A DNA stretch of 64,000 nt from Rhodobiaceae bacterium (GCA_020637895.1 JACKJP010000005.1:1-64000); one strand, 5' to 3'; counted from the stretch's first letter, positions 34,809-44,367 are shown. Notes: generated from the letters alone by a model not told the origin. Program-made: numbers and translations.

Positions 34809-37019
34809 TCAGACGTTGAGACGCTCCACCGTATTGACCACTTTCAACGCCTTAATCAACGAGATGACGGTCAAAAGGTGTTTAAGATCCCAAACTTCAA
34901 GATCGAAGCGCATGTCGGTGAAATCGCCGGAGCGATTGATCATCTGGATTGCGTCGATATTGGCGTCGTTCTCGCCGATGACCTGGGTGATTCCGGCAAG
35001 CGTACCCGGTTCGTTGATGGCCCGCACGATGATGGTTGCGGGGAATCGGTCGCGTTGCGTCTCCCCGTCGATTTCCCAACGCACGTCGAGCCAGCGGTCC
35101 GGCTGATCGTCGAATTCCTTCAACCTGGGCGAATGGATCGGGTAGATCGTTATCCCTTCGCCCGGCATCGCGATGCCGACGATCCGATCGCCGGGGACAG
35201 CACCGCCTTCGGCGAAGCGCACGGGCAAATCGCCCTTGATTCCGCGGATCGGCACGGCCGAAGAGGCCTCCTTGCGGCCCGGCACCCGGAACCGCATACC
35301 CATTGCCTTGCGCAGGCCGAACCAGCCGCTTCCCTCCTCGCGCGCCGCCACGGGCTGGTTCTTCTTTCGCTCCTCGCGAAAATCCGGAAACATCGCGTGC
35401 ATCGCATCGTCGGACCGTATTTCGCCCCGCCCGATCGCAGCCAGCGTATCGAGCAGCGATGACTGGCCAAGGCGCTGGATCATCGGCTCAAAACGTTCGT
35501 CCGAATATTTGCGCTCGGAGCGTTCGCATGCGCGGATCATGATCTGCCGGCCAAGCCCGGCATACTGCGACCGGATCGCATCGCGCGCCGCGCGGCGGAT
35601 GGCAGAGCGCGCCTTGCCGGTGATCGCCACGCTCTCCCATGCGGCAGAGGGGGTCGCGCCCTCTGCCGTGATGATCTCGACTTCATCGCCATTGTGCAAT
35701 TCGCTGATCACCGGTTCTGCGCGGCCATTGATCTTGCAGCCGACGGCCGCGTTGCCGACGCCGGTATGCACCGCATAGGCAAAGTCGATGGCGGTCGCGC
35801 CGCGCGGCAGCGCGATCAGCCTGCCCTTGGGTGTGAAGCAGAAGACCTGATCCTGGAAGAGCTCAAGCTTGGTATGTTCGAGGAACTCCTCTGGCGTATC
35901 GCCTTCGTGCAACAGCTCGACCAGACGCCGAAGCCATTGGTAGGCGTTGCTCTCAAGCGCATCGGGCTTATGGCCGTTCAGGCTGACGCCATCCTTGTAG
36001 AGATTGTGCGCGGCGATGCCGAATTCAGCGATTTCATGCATTTCCTTCGTGCGGATCTGCATTTCCACGCGCTGGTGCTGCGGGCCGATGACCGTCGTAT
36101 GGATCGAACGATAGTCGTTCTGCTTGGGTGTCGAGATGTAGTCCTTGAAGCGGCCGGGAACGAGCGGCCACGATGTGTGGACGACCTCGAGCGCCCGGTA
36201 GCAATCGCTGATCGTGGGCACAACGACGCGGAAGCCCAGAATGTCTGAAAGCTGCTCGAAGGATATGCGCTTTCGATCCATCTTGCGCCAGACCGAATAG
36301 GGCTTTTTCAAACGGCCCTGAACCGTCGCGGTGACGCCGCGCTCGGCAAGCTTTCGGGTGAGGACGGATTCGATTTCCGAAACCACCCTCGCGCTGCTTT
36401 CCTGAAGCGCCTCCAGTCTCTCGGAAACGGTCTTGTGCGCCTCCGGCTGGAGCGTTCGAAACGCCAGGTCTTCCAGTTCGTCGCGCATCCACTGGATACC
36501 CATGCGGCCGGCCAGCGGCGCGTAGATATCCATCGTCTCCTCGGCTATGCGCTGCCGCTTGTTGGGCGGCACATGCTCGATGGTACGCATGTTGTGGAGG
36601 CGGTCAGCCAGCTTGACCAGCAGCACACGAACATCCTGCGATATCGCCAGCATCAGCTTGCGCAGGTTTTCAGCCTGTTCGGCCCGCCGCGTCACAAGGT
36701 CGAGCTTCTTGATTTTCGTCAGACCATCGACGAGCGCGCCGATCTCCGGCCCGAAAAGCCGGTCGATCTCGGCGCGTGTCGTGTCGGTATCCTCGATCGT
36801 ATCGTGCAGCAGGGCTGCGACGATCGTCGCGTCGTCGAGCTTCAGTTCGGTTAGAATGGCCGCCACTTCGAGCGGATGCGAAAAGTAGGGATCGCCAGAC
36901 GCCCTGAGCTGCGCGCCATGCGCCTTCATGGCGTAGACATAGGCGCGGTTGAGCAGCGCCTCGTCGGCATTCGGATCATACGCGGTGACCCGCTCGACCA
37001 ATTCGTACTGGCGCATCAT
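34809..37019 (-). CDS. rsh: Bifunctional (p)ppGpp synthetase/hydrolase Rsh (RelA/SpoT)
   Basis: 736 residues. The HD hydrolase domain has LLHDTIEDTD (about 71-79). The synthetase domain has DYRSIHTTVIGP. The TGS domain has FTPKGRLIALPRGATAIDFAYAVHTG, and an ACT domain ends the protein (about 660-736; TIIVRAINEPGTLAGITQVI). Both catalytic sites look intact, as expected for the single long RSH of alphaproteobacteria. It is downstream of rpoZ, separated by a 10-bp hairpin. Confidence 0.97.
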   Translation of the reverse strand: MMRQYELVERVTAYDPNADEALLNRAYVYAMKAHGAQLRASGDPYFSHPLEVAAILTELKLDDATIVAALLHDTIEDTDTTRAEIDRLFGPEIGALVDGLTKIKKLDLVTRRAEQAENLRKLMLAISQDVRVLLVKLADRLHNMRTIEHVPPNKRQRIAEETMDIYAPLAGRMGIQWMRDELEDLAFRTLQPEAHKTVSERLEALQESSARVVSEIESVLTRKLAERGVTATVQGRLKKPYSVWRKMDRKRISFEQLSDILGFRVVVPTISDCYRALEVVHTSWPLVPGRFKDYISTPKQNDYRSIHTTVIGPQHQRVEMQIRTKEMHEIAEFGIAAHNLYKDGVSLNGHKPDALESNAYQWLRRLVELLHEGDTPEEFLEHTKLELFQDQVFCFTPKGRLIALPRGATAIDFAYAVHTGVGNAAVGCKINGRAEPVISELHNGDEVEIITAEGATPSAAWESVAITGKARSAIRRAARDAIRSQYAGLGRQIMIRACERSERKYSDERFEPMIQRLGQSSLLDTLAAIGRGEIRSDDAMHAMFPDFREERKKNQPVAAREEGSGWFGLRKAMGMRFRVPGRKEASSAVPIRGIKGDLPVRFAEGGAVPGDRIVGIAMPGEGITIYPIHSPRLKEFDDQPDRWLDVRWEIDGETQRDRFPATIIVRAINEPGTLAGITQVIGENDANIDAIQMINRSGDFTDMRFDLEVWDLKHLLTVISLIKALKVVNTVERLNV

Positions 37020-37044
37020 GGGCAGCGTGCCTCAAGGCATGCAA

Positions 37045-37071
37045 ACGGCGGCAGAAAATAGCTGCCGCCGT
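37045..37071 (-). terminator. Hairpin between rpoZ and rsh (attenuator or weak terminator)
   Basis: A perfect 10-bp stem (ACGGCGGCAG / CTGCCGCCGT) with a 7-nt loop, followed on the minus strand by only TTT. It lies between the rpoZ stop and the rsh start and could partly terminate or stabilise the rpoZ transcript, setting the ratio of the two products. Full termination seems unlikely with so short a T-run. Confidence 0.55.
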
Positions 37072-37112
37072 CAAATGCGTGATGAATTGTAGCGGCCGAA
37101 GCGCCCGTCAGA

Positions 37113-37490
37113 TCAGTCGCGGTCATCCGGCGGCGTCAGACCTTCCAGACCGGCAAGCAGCTCTTCTTCGCTCATGCGATCGAACTGAACCTGCTCATCG
37201 CCGCTGCCATCTTCCGAACCAACCGGAATCATCGGTACGGTTTCCGCCTCGGGCTCGTCGACTTCGACGAACTTCTGCAGCGAATGGATGAGATCCTCCT
37301 TCAGGTCGCCGGCGGAAACAGACGAATCAGCGATCTCCCGCAGGGCCACTACGGGATTCTTGTCGTTGTCGCGATCGATCGTCAGCGGCGCGCCGCTGGA
37401 AATCAGGCGCGCACGATGGCTGGCGAGAAGGACGAGTTCGAAACGGTTATCTACCTTGTCGATGCAATCTTCGACGGTGACGCGCGCCAT
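37113..37490 (-). CDS. rpoZ: RNA polymerase omega subunit
   Basis: 125 residues. The omega core is MARVTVEDCIDKVDNRFELVLLASHRARLISSG and NPVVALREIADSSVSAGDL. The C-terminal half is acidic and longer than in enterobacteria. Omega promotes RNA polymerase assembly and forms part of the ppGpp site 1, fitting the adjacent rsh gene. Confidence 0.95.
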   Translation of the reverse strand: MARVTVEDCIDKVDNRFELVLLASHRARLISSGAPLTIDRDNDKNPVVALREIADSSVSAGDLKEDLIHSLQKFVEVDEPEAETVPMIPVGSEDGSGDEQVQFDRMSEEELLAGLEGLTPPDDRD

Positions 37491-37732
37491 AGGCAGGACT
37501 CCATGCGGTCAGCGTGACTTGGGAATTGCGCCCCCTATACGCGCTTGCCCCGGACATGACAAGGGCTGCGGGTATTTCGCCCTTCCTGGACATATCAACA
37601 GGACTAACTTCCGTTACGTCATACTTGTATATTATAAAAAACGCAGCTAAGCCCTCTTTACAACACATATGTGATGATCCATTTGGCCAACTGCCGCGTC
37701 TTGGTCGCATTCCGTATTCATAACGAGCTCAT

Positions 37733-38335
37733 ATGCCGGGGTTTTTCATGCGCTTCAAACAATCCGAACGGATCGGGATCTTTATCGATGGAGCCAATCT
37801 CCACGCATCGATCCGGGCACTCGGCTTCGATCTCGACTACAAGAAACTCCTCGACTATTTCGAGGACAAGACGCGCCTTGTCAGGGCGTTCTACTACACG
37901 GCGCTGCTGGAGGATCAGGAATTCTCCTCGCTACGCCCACTCGTCGACTGGCTTGACTACAACGGCTATACCGTCGTCACGAAGCAGGCGAAGGAGTTTT
38001 TCGACAATGCCGGCCGGCGACGGATCAAAGGCAACATGGATATCGAGCTGGCGATCGACGCAATGGAAATGGCCGATCATATCGATCACATGCTGCTGTT
38101 CTCCGGCGACGGCGATTTCCGGTCTCTGGTCGAAGCGATGCAGCGCAAGGGATGCCGCGTGAGCGTGATTTCGACAATCGCCGTGCAGCCGCCTTCCATC
38201 GCGGACGAACTGAGACGCCAGGCCGATCATTTCATCGACCTGACCGAACTGCGCGAAATTGCCGGGCGCGACGTATCCGAAAGGCCGCGCCGTCCGCGCC
38301 GCGATGACGCTTCCGATTCCGATGACGATTTCTGA
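37733..38335 (+). CDS. NYN-domain (LabA/DUF88) protein
   Basis: 200 residues. The NYN nuclease fold is seen in RIGIFIDGANLHASI with the catalytic aspartate, GNMDIELAIDAMEMA and LLFSGDGDFRSLVEAM. The C-terminus is basic then acidic (RPRRPRRDDASDSDDDF). NYN proteins are predicted PIN-like ribonucleases. It is divergent from rpoZ and overlaps the uracil-DNA glycosylase gene. The in-frame ATG at 37748 is an alternative start. Confidence 0.9.
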   Translation: MPGFFMRFKQSERIGIFIDGANLHASIRALGFDLDYKKLLDYFEDKTRLVRAFYYTALLEDQEFSSLRPLVDWLDYNGYTVVTKQAKEFFDNAGRRRIKGNMDIELAIDAMEMADHIDHMLLFSGDGDFRSLVEAMQRKGCRVSVISTIAVQPPSIADELRRQADHFIDLTELREIAGRDVSERPRRPRRDDASDSDDDF

Positions 38336-38957
38336 GCGCGAACCCGGCGCCGATTGTCCGCTCTGCCCCCGGCTCGCCGAATTCCGCCATCAGCAACGCA
38401 TCACCTTTCCTGACTGGTACAATGCCCCCGTTCCATCGTTCGGCGCAGCAGGCGCTCGGCTCGTGATCGTCGGCCTTGCACCCGGCCTCAAGGGCGCCAA
38501 CCGCACCGGCCGTCCTTTCACCGGCGACTACGCGGGCGACCTCCTCTATGCGACCCTGGAGAAATTCGGCTTCGCCGAAGGCAAATACGGCGCAAGCGCC
38601 CATGACGGCCTGACGCTGCCGGACTGCCTGATCACAAATGCCGTTCGCTGCGTGCCACCCCAGAACAAGCCTCTGCCGGCCGAAACCCGCACCTGCAACG
38701 CGTATCTCTCAGCAACCTTGCAGCATGCCAGACCCAAAGCGATCCTCGCACTGGGCCGTATCGCACACGATGCGGTTCTGGACGCGCTGGCGTTGCGGCG
38801 CGGCGCTTATCGCTTTGCCCATGGCGCGCATCACGGGCTGCTCAACGCGACGCTCGTCGACAGCTATCATTGCTCCCGATACAACACGAATACCGGGCGT
38901 CTGACGACGGAGATGTTCGAAGATGTGTTTGCCGCCATCAAACGGACAATCGACTAG
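38322..38957 (+). CDS. Uracil-DNA glycosylase, type 5 (UdgB-like)
   Basis: About 211 residues from ATG at 38322, overlapping the NYN stop by 14 nt; ATG at 38304 is also possible. An N-terminal CPLCPRL cysteine pair suggests the iron-sulfur cluster found in family 4/5 enzymes. GLAPGLKGANRTGRPFTG is motif 1, ITNAVRCVPPQNKP the second, and HCSRYNTNTGRL the C-terminal active-site segment. It removes uracil and related lesions from DNA. Confidence 0.91.
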   Translation: MTISEREPGADCPLCPRLAEFRHQQRITFPDWYNAPVPSFGAAGARLVIVGLAPGLKGANRTGRPFTGDYAGDLLYATLEKFGFAEGKYGASAHDGLTLPDCLITNAVRCVPPQNKPLPAETRTCNAYLSATLQHARPKAILALGRIAHDAVLDALALRRGAYRFAHGAHHGLLNATLVDSYHCSRYNTNTGRLTTEMFEDVFAAIKRTID

Positions 38958-38960
38958 CGT

Positions 38961-39437
38961 CTAGCCGCGATCGCGCAGAAGCCTTGCCTTTTCGCGGCCC
39001 CAGTCGCGTTTCTTTTCAGTCTCTCGCTTGTCGTGCAGCTTCTTGCCGCGGGCAACGGCCAGTTCAAGCTTCGCACGGCCTCGATCATTGAAATAGAGCT
39101 TGAGCGGCACAAGTGTCATGCCCTCGCGCTGCGTTGCGGCAGCGAGTTTTGCAATCTCGCGGCGGTGGACGAGCAGCTTGCGCGGCCGCCGGGTCTCGTG
39201 ATTGAAGCGGTTGGCCTGAAGATACTCGGGAATATAGGCGTTATAGAGCCAAAGCTCCCCGCCCTTTTCGCCGGCATAGGACTCGGAGATCGTTGCCTTG
39301 CCCTCCCGCAACGATTTCACCTCCGTGCCGACAAGCTCGATCCCCGCTTCAAGCGTATCGGTGATCTCGTAATCGAAACGCGCCCGACGATTGTCGGCGA
39401 CGAGCCGGCGCGGCTCGTCCTTTTTCCTGGAGGACAT
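38961..39437 (-). CDS. smpB: SsrA-binding protein
   Basis: 158 residues from ATG at 39437 (MSSRKKDEPRRLVADN), with TCCAGG-like purines upstream. The OB-fold core has IELVGTEVKSLREGKATI and NAYIPEY; the C-terminal KKLHDKRETEKKRDWG is the basic tail that mimics the tRNA anticodon arm in the ribosome. It partners tmRNA in trans-translation. No tmRNA is seen nearby. It lies 8 nt downstream of dapA. Confidence 0.95.
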   Translation of the reverse strand: MSSRKKDEPRRLVADNRRARFDYEITDTLEAGIELVGTEVKSLREGKATISESYAGEKGGELWLYNAYIPEYLQANRFNHETRRPRKLLVHRREIAKLAAATQREGMTLVPLKLYFNDRGRAKLELAVARGKKLHDKRETEKKRDWGREKARLLRDRG

Positions 39438-39445
39438 AACAGACC

Positions 39446-40330
39446 CTAGCCGTTGATCAGGCCGGCGTGCTGCATCGCTTCGCGGACGAGACGGCGTGCA
39501 TTCTCGCTGGCCTCGACGATGGGCAACCGAACATCCGGTGCCATGTCCTGTCGCAGAAGCGAGACGGCATATTTCACCGGCGCGGGGCTTGTCTCGCAAA
39601 ACAGCGCCTTGTGCAGCGGCATGAGGCGGTCCTGATAGTCGAGCGCGGCGCGGTAGTTCCCTGCCGCGCAGGCGGCCTGAAACTCAGAGCAAAGGCGCGG
39701 CGCGACATTCGCCGTGACCGAAATGCAGCCGACACCGCCATGCGCGTTGAAGGCAAGCGCCGTCCCGTCCTCTCCGGACAACTGGACGAAATCCTTGCCG
39801 CAGTGCTGGCGCTGCAGGCTGGGGCGGGTCAGATCTGCGGTCGCGTCCTTCACGCCGACGATATTGCGGCAGTCGCGGAACAGCCGAGCCATCGTCTCGG
39901 GCGACATGTCGATCACGGAACGGCCGGGAATATTATAGATGAAGGACGGTATATCGACCGCGTCGTCGATCGCCTTGTAATGGCGAAACAGGCCCTCTTG
40001 CGTCGGCTTGTTGTAATAGGGCGTAACGACAAGAATGGCATCCGCGCCGGCCGCCTTGGCATGGCGCGCGAAATCTATCGCTTCCGTCGTATTGTTCGAG
40101 CCGGCGCCGGCAATGACGGGCACGCGGCCGCCCACGGTTTCAACGCAGATATCGACCACGCGCTTGTGCTCGTCATGCGTGAGGGTCGGCGACTCGCCCG
40201 TCGTGCCGACGGGTACGAGGCCGTTGGAGCCTTCCGCGATCTGCCATTCGATGAAGGCGCGAAATGCCGCCTCGTCGATGGTGCCGTTGCGAAACGGCGT
40301 TACGAGCGCCGTTATCGATCCGTGAAACAT
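39446..40330 (-). CDS. dapA: 4-hydroxy-tetrahydrodipicolinate synthase
   Basis: 294 residues from ATG at 40330 (MFHGSITALVTPFRNG). The Schiff-base lysine is K161 in IVGVKDATADL, Tyr132 in FIYNIPGRS, and TT43-44 in GTTGESPTL. It condenses pyruvate with aspartate semialdehyde in lysine/diaminopimelate synthesis. It is divergent from the lytic transglycosylase gene across a 127-bp promoter gap. Confidence 0.96.
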   Translation of the reverse strand: MFHGSITALVTPFRNGTIDEAAFRAFIEWQIAEGSNGLVPVGTTGESPTLTHDEHKRVVDICVETVGGRVPVIAGAGSNNTTEAIDFARHAKAAGADAILVVTPYYNKPTQEGLFRHYKAIDDAVDIPSFIYNIPGRSVIDMSPETMARLFRDCRNIVGVKDATADLTRPSLQRQHCGKDFVQLSGEDGTALAFNAHGGVGCISVTANVAPRLCSEFQAACAAGNYRAALDYQDRLMPLHKALFCETSPAPVKYAVSLLRQDMAPDVRLPIVEASENARRLVREAMQHAGLING

Positions 40331-40457
40331 TTCTACGTTATCCCTATTTCCGGGCATTGATTGGGCCGGGACAATAAACGTCATCCTCGCGGCGCGATAG
40401 ACCTTTGTGCGCGCAGCCGCATGCTCCGTCTCAATCGTGCCCATGTTATGATTGCAC

Positions 40458-42632
40458 ATGATTCACGCGACGATCAGCGCCTGGCGGAAGCTGATCGCGG
40501 GCCGATCACGGAGGCACGGTTTGCGACTGAGATATTTCCCGGCGGTGCTGTTAATCCTGGTCGCCGGGGCGGATTACGTCGATGCCGTGCCGATGCCGAC
40601 CCCACGGCCGCATATCCCCGCCCCCGCAACAATGGGGGCACCCCCGCCACCTTCCTACTCGCAGCGCCCCGTCCCTTCCCTGTCGGCCTCACCGCCATCG
40701 ACGCCACGGGCATTCAGCGATCCTTCCCCGGTTTCCGATCGCGACAAGGCGCTGGTCAAGGAGGCGTTGTCGCTCATTGCGCGCGACCAGTTCGGCGAGG
40801 CGCTTGCGCGGCAGCTGGCCATTACGCATCCGCTCGCCCGTGGTGTTGTGGAGTTCTTCTACGTTCGGGACCGCGCGCGCGATGCCGGCTATCGCCGCAT
40901 TGCCGATTTTCTGGCCGCCTATCCGGACTGGCCGTCGCGGGATCTGCTGCGGCTGCGGCTGGCCCAGGACATGATGGACGAAAACGCTCCGGCCTCCGAA
41001 GTGCTGCGGCTGCTTGGAAACGATCCGCCGACGGGTTCGGGGCATATCGTGGTTGCAGCGGCGCTCGCAGCCTCAGGGCGTACGCGCGATGCCCAGGCGC
41101 TTGCGCGCGCCGCCTGGTATCGCGATGACCTCGACCCCGACCAGGAACGCTGGGCGATGCAGCGCCTCGGCCCGCTGTTGACCGCAGACGACAACCGGCG
41201 TCGGATGGACATGTATTTCTATCGGGACAGGACCAGCGACGCCCTGCGGATCGCGGGCTATCTCGGTCAGGGATGGAAGGCCTATGCCGATGCGCGCGCG
41301 GCCGTCATAAAGCGGTCGGGCAATGCGGGAAAGCTGCTCGACGCCGTGCCGAGGGCCCAGCGTGACGAACCGGGCTATATATTCGCGAAGATCCAGTATC
41401 TGCGCCGTGCCGACAAGGAACTCGAGGCGGCCGCGCTGCTGGCAAAGGCACCCAAAAGCCGCGATGCACTCGTCGATCCTGACGAATGGTGGGTCGAACG
41501 CCGCCTTGCGGCCCGCTCCCTGCTCGACGACGGACGGCCTGCGGATGCCTACAATATCGCCGCGGGACACAGTGCCGTCGACAGCGGCGACTATGCGGAA
41601 GCCGAGTTCCATGCCGGCTGGATCGCCCTCAGGTTCCTCAACGATCCGCGCCGTGCCGCCGCACATTTCGCCAATATCGCGGGCGTCGCGACGATCCCGT
41701 CAACCCGGGCCCGTGCCTCCTACTGGCTGGGACGCGCGGCCGAGGCATCCGGCGACACCAATGCCGCGATCAGCCATTACCGGCGCGCGGCCGCCGACCC
41801 AAGCGCGTTTTACGGACAGCTCGCAGCAGCCAAACTCAGCCAGCGCCGACTTGAGATCCCCCGGCCGCCAAGCCCGTCAGCAAGCGCGGCCCGCGCTTTC
41901 GAAGCCCAGGCCGGCGTGCGCGCCATCAGGCTTCTGGCGGATATCGGCTATAATTCGCTTGCAGGCCCGATGCTTTACGATATGGCCGATTCCAGCCGTT
42001 CGGCTGAGGAAACGGTCATGATCGCGGCGCTCGCTGCGGATCTTGGCTACACCGATATGGTCGTTCATGCCGGAAAGCGTGGACAGGCGAACGGATATGC
42101 GGTCGACCGCGTGGCATTCCCCGTCAATGGGGTGCCGAAATTCAAGCCATTGAACGAATCTGTCGAACCGGCGCTGGTGCACGCGATCTCTAGACAGGAA
42201 AGCCTGTTCAACCCGCGCGCGCGCAGCCATGCAGATGCGCGCGGTCTGATGCAACTGCTTCCGTCGACCGCAGCGGGCGTCGCCAAACGCAACGGTGTCT
42301 CCTACTCCAAGGACAAGCTTTACGATCCGACCTATAACGCACAGCTGGGCGCGGCCTATCTGAGCGAAGGCGTTGCCCGCTACAACGGTTCCTACATCCT
42401 TGCGATAGCTGCCTACAATGCGGGTCGCGGCCGCGCCGACGAATGGATTGAGCGCTTTGGCGATCCGCGCTCGCCCAAGGTGGACCCGATCGACTGGATC
42501 GAACGCATTCCCTTCACCGAAACGCGCGAATACGTACAGAAGGTGCTGGAAAACCTGCAGTTCTACAGGGCAATACTTCCCGGCGTGGACGGAACGCTAT
42601 CTATCGCGAACGATCTCCAAAGGGGTAGCTGA
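40458..42632 (+). CDS. Soluble-type lytic murein transglycosylase (SLT family)
   Basis: 724 residues from ATG at 40458 (a TTG at 40452 is in frame). A signal helix (YFPAVLLILVAGA) leads; a Pro-rich linker follows; then a large alpha-superhelical region with repeat-like helices (about 90-560); then the goose-lysozyme-type catalytic domain with AISRQESLFNPRARS holding the catalytic glutamate, GLMQLLPSTA and AYNAGRGRADEW. It cleaves peptidoglycan glycan strands in the periplasm. Confidence 0.94.
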   Translation: MIHATISAWRKLIAGRSRRHGLRLRYFPAVLLILVAGADYVDAVPMPTPRPHIPAPATMGAPPPPSYSQRPVPSLSASPPSTPRAFSDPSPVSDRDKALVKEALSLIARDQFGEALARQLAITHPLARGVVEFFYVRDRARDAGYRRIADFLAAYPDWPSRDLLRLRLAQDMMDENAPASEVLRLLGNDPPTGSGHIVVAAALAASGRTRDAQALARAAWYRDDLDPDQERWAMQRLGPLLTADDNRRRMDMYFYRDRTSDALRIAGYLGQGWKAYADARAAVIKRSGNAGKLLDAVPRAQRDEPGYIFAKIQYLRRADKELEAAALLAKAPKSRDALVDPDEWWVERRLAARSLLDDGRPADAYNIAAGHSAVDSGDYAEAEFHAGWIALRFLNDPRRAAAHFANIAGVATIPSTRARASYWLGRAAEASGDTNAAISHYRRAAADPSAFYGQLAAAKLSQRRLEIPRPPSPSASAARAFEAQAGVRAIRLLADIGYNSLAGPMLYDMADSSRSAEETVMIAALAADLGYTDMVVHAGKRGQANGYAVDRVAFPVNGVPKFKPLNESVEPALVHAISRQESLFNPRARSHADARGLMQLLPSTAAGVAKRNGVSYSKDKLYDPTYNAQLGAAYLSEGVARYNGSYILAIAAYNAGRGRADEWIERFGDPRSPKVDPIDWIERIPFTETREYVQKVLENLQFYRAILPGVDGTLSIANDLQRGS

Positions 42633-42700
42633 CGGCGCCGCCTTGACTTGCCCGCTTGCACTTCCGACAAGTTGATCCAGCACGCATCTCGGGGACAGGC

Positions 42701-43615
42701 ATGGACGAAAAAGGCTATCGCGAAATCAAGGTGACCGTGAATGACGGCCTGCTCCTGAACGTGCGGGCCTACATTCCGGAGGCGGCAGAATCGACTCCGG
42801 TTGTCTGCCTGCCGGGTCTGAGCCGGACGGTGCGCGATTTTCACCCGCTTGCCCTGCACCTTTCCGGGCACAAGCAACGCCCCCGCGCGGTCTATTCAAT
42901 GGATATGCGCGGACGGGGCAAATCCGACCACGATCGTGACTGGAAGCATTATTCACCGTTGGTCGAGGCCCAGGACGTGCTTGACGTTATGGTCGCCCTC
43001 AGCATCGGTCCTGCCCTCTTTGTCGGCACCTCGCGCGGCGGCATCATTACCATGCTTATCTCTGCCATGCGGCCGGGCGCGCTGAAGGGCGCGGTTCTTA
43101 ACGACATCGGCGCGGAAATCGACATGAGAGGCCTTGCGCGCATCAAGAACTATCTCGGCGCACCCGAAGGACGGCCGAAGAACTGGGACGACGCGATCAA
43201 GACCGCGCGGGCCACCCAGGGCGCGCATTTTCCCGGATTTACGGATGCGGACTGGGAAGAGTATGCCCGCATGACCTATGCGGAAGACAGGAAGGGTCCC
43301 TACCGGGATTTCGATCAACGGCTCATGAAAACGATGGCGGACATCGACTTTCAGAAGCCGGCTCCCGCAATGTGGGCCCAGTTCGCCGGCCTGCGCAACC
43401 TGCCTGTCATGGTCATTCGCGGCGAGACGTCCGATCTCCTCTCAACCGAGACGATCGACAAGATGCAACGGTTGCATCCAGACCTGAACGTGCTGGAAGT
43501 TGCAGGCCAAGGCCACGCGCCGATGCTGTCCGGTTCAACGATACTGTCGCGTATCGCATCGTTTGCCTCGCAGGTCGACGGCAAGAGCGGCGCAGGGAAC
43601 GGCAAGTCAACCTGA
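42701..43615 (+). CDS. Alpha/beta hydrolase
   Basis: 304 residues from ATG at 42701 with GGGGACAGG upstream. The nucleophile serine is S111 in FVGTSRGG; the oxyanion strand reads VVCLPGLSRT; the catalytic histidine is in VAGQGHAPML. DMRGRGKSD is another family mark. The substrate is unknown. It follows the transglycosylase gene by 68 nt and is convergent with the HhH gene. Confidence 0.88.
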   Translation: MDEKGYREIKVTVNDGLLLNVRAYIPEAAESTPVVCLPGLSRTVRDFHPLALHLSGHKQRPRAVYSMDMRGRGKSDHDRDWKHYSPLVEAQDVLDVMVALSIGPALFVGTSRGGIITMLISAMRPGALKGAVLNDIGAEIDMRGLARIKNYLGAPEGRPKNWDDAIKTARATQGAHFPGFTDADWEEYARMTYAEDRKGPYRDFDQRLMKTMADIDFQKPAPAMWAQFAGLRNLPVMVIRGETSDLLSTETIDKMQRLHPDLNVLEVAGQGHAPMLSGSTILSRIASFASQVDGKSGAGNGKST

Positions 43616-43661
43616 CCTCGAGCCACCCGCCAGGTCACGATGAAGGCATGAATTCGGAATG

Positions 43662-44255
43662 CTATTTCCGCGGATTCTTGCCCTTGCGCGCTGAGAATTC
43701 CGTCTGGCCGCCTTTGGCAAGCGTTTTTGCCTGTCCGACCCAGTCCTCGCGCTCTATCCGCCCCTTGAAATTGAGCTTTTCGTCGAAGGCGGCGACGTCC
43801 TTCTTCGTCCAGGATGCAATCTGGGCAAAGGTCGTAACGCCTTCTTTCTTGAGGCGATCTTCGTTGAGCTTTCCGATACCGCTGATCAGCTTCAGATCGT
43901 CATTGCCAGCCGCTTTTGTCGCCGGCGCCTTGCGCGGCGCCCTTGGCCTGGTGCTCGCGGCCGCAGACGAACGCGATGCGGCCTTGGCCGCGGGCTTTGC
44001 AGTCTTTTTTTGCCTGGCGGGCGCGGGCTCTTCCTTGATCGGCGCTGGCGGTTCGATGACAGTCATTCCCGTCATCGGATCGGGAATGGTCATGATCGCG
44101 GTTTCGCTCCGCGCTGCGGCGCCATCGCCAGAATCAGCAGGTCGGCCCACCGGCTTCACGTCGCTTCCAATGCGCCTGAGGACACAACCTATCGCAGCGC
44201 CGATGAGGAACGCGATGAGCAGAAGCAGGAGGGTCTGAAGTATTGCGATTCCCAT
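43662..44255 (-). CDS. Membrane-anchored helix-hairpin-helix (poly-HhH) protein
   Basis: 197 residues from ATG at 44255. An N-terminal transmembrane helix (ILQTLLLLLIAFLIGAAIGC) is followed by an Ala/Pro/Lys-rich linker and a C-terminal DDLKLISGIGKLNEDRLKKEGVT, a helix-hairpin-helix of the COG3743 type often annotated as 5' flap nuclease-like or NADH:quinone subunit-linked. Actual function is not known. A 32-residue membrane protein is encoded 13 nt upstream in the same direction. Confidence 0.8.
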   Translation of the reverse strand: MGIAILQTLLLLLIAFLIGAAIGCVLRRIGSDVKPVGRPADSGDGAAARSETAIMTIPDPMTGMTVIEPPAPIKEEPAPARQKKTAKPAAKAASRSSAAASTRPRAPRKAPATKAAGNDDLKLISGIGKLNEDRLKKEGVTTFAQIASWTKKDVAAFDEKLNFKGRIEREDWVGQAKTLAKGGQTEFSARKGKNPRK

Positions 44256-44268
44256 GATGGTCGCCCTC

Positions 44269-44367
44269 TCACGCCTTGGGCGCCGTACAGACCATCCAGC
44301 CCGTCGCAATGCCGATAAGCAACGCGATCAGCAGATAGATCCAGATTTCCGCAATCAGTCCGAACAT
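44269..44367 (-). CDS. 32-residue single-pass membrane protein
   Basis: ATG at 44367 is preceded by a purine-rich AGGGGAGTTACGGGG. The peptide is MFGLIAEIWIYLLIALLI then GIATGWMVCTAPKA. Its LLIALLIGIATG helix resembles the LLIAFLIGAAIG anchor of the HhH protein encoded 13 nt downstream, suggesting a duplicated or matching membrane helix. A longer frame to 44502 lacks support. No known family. Confidence 0.6.
   Translation of the reverse strand: MFGLIAEIWIYLLIALLIGIATGWMVCTAPKA

Noticed and set aside
39438..40457. tmRNA (ssrA) near smpB
   Set aside because: Only an 8-nt gap to dapA and a 127-nt divergent gap exist; no tmRNA-like ends are seen.
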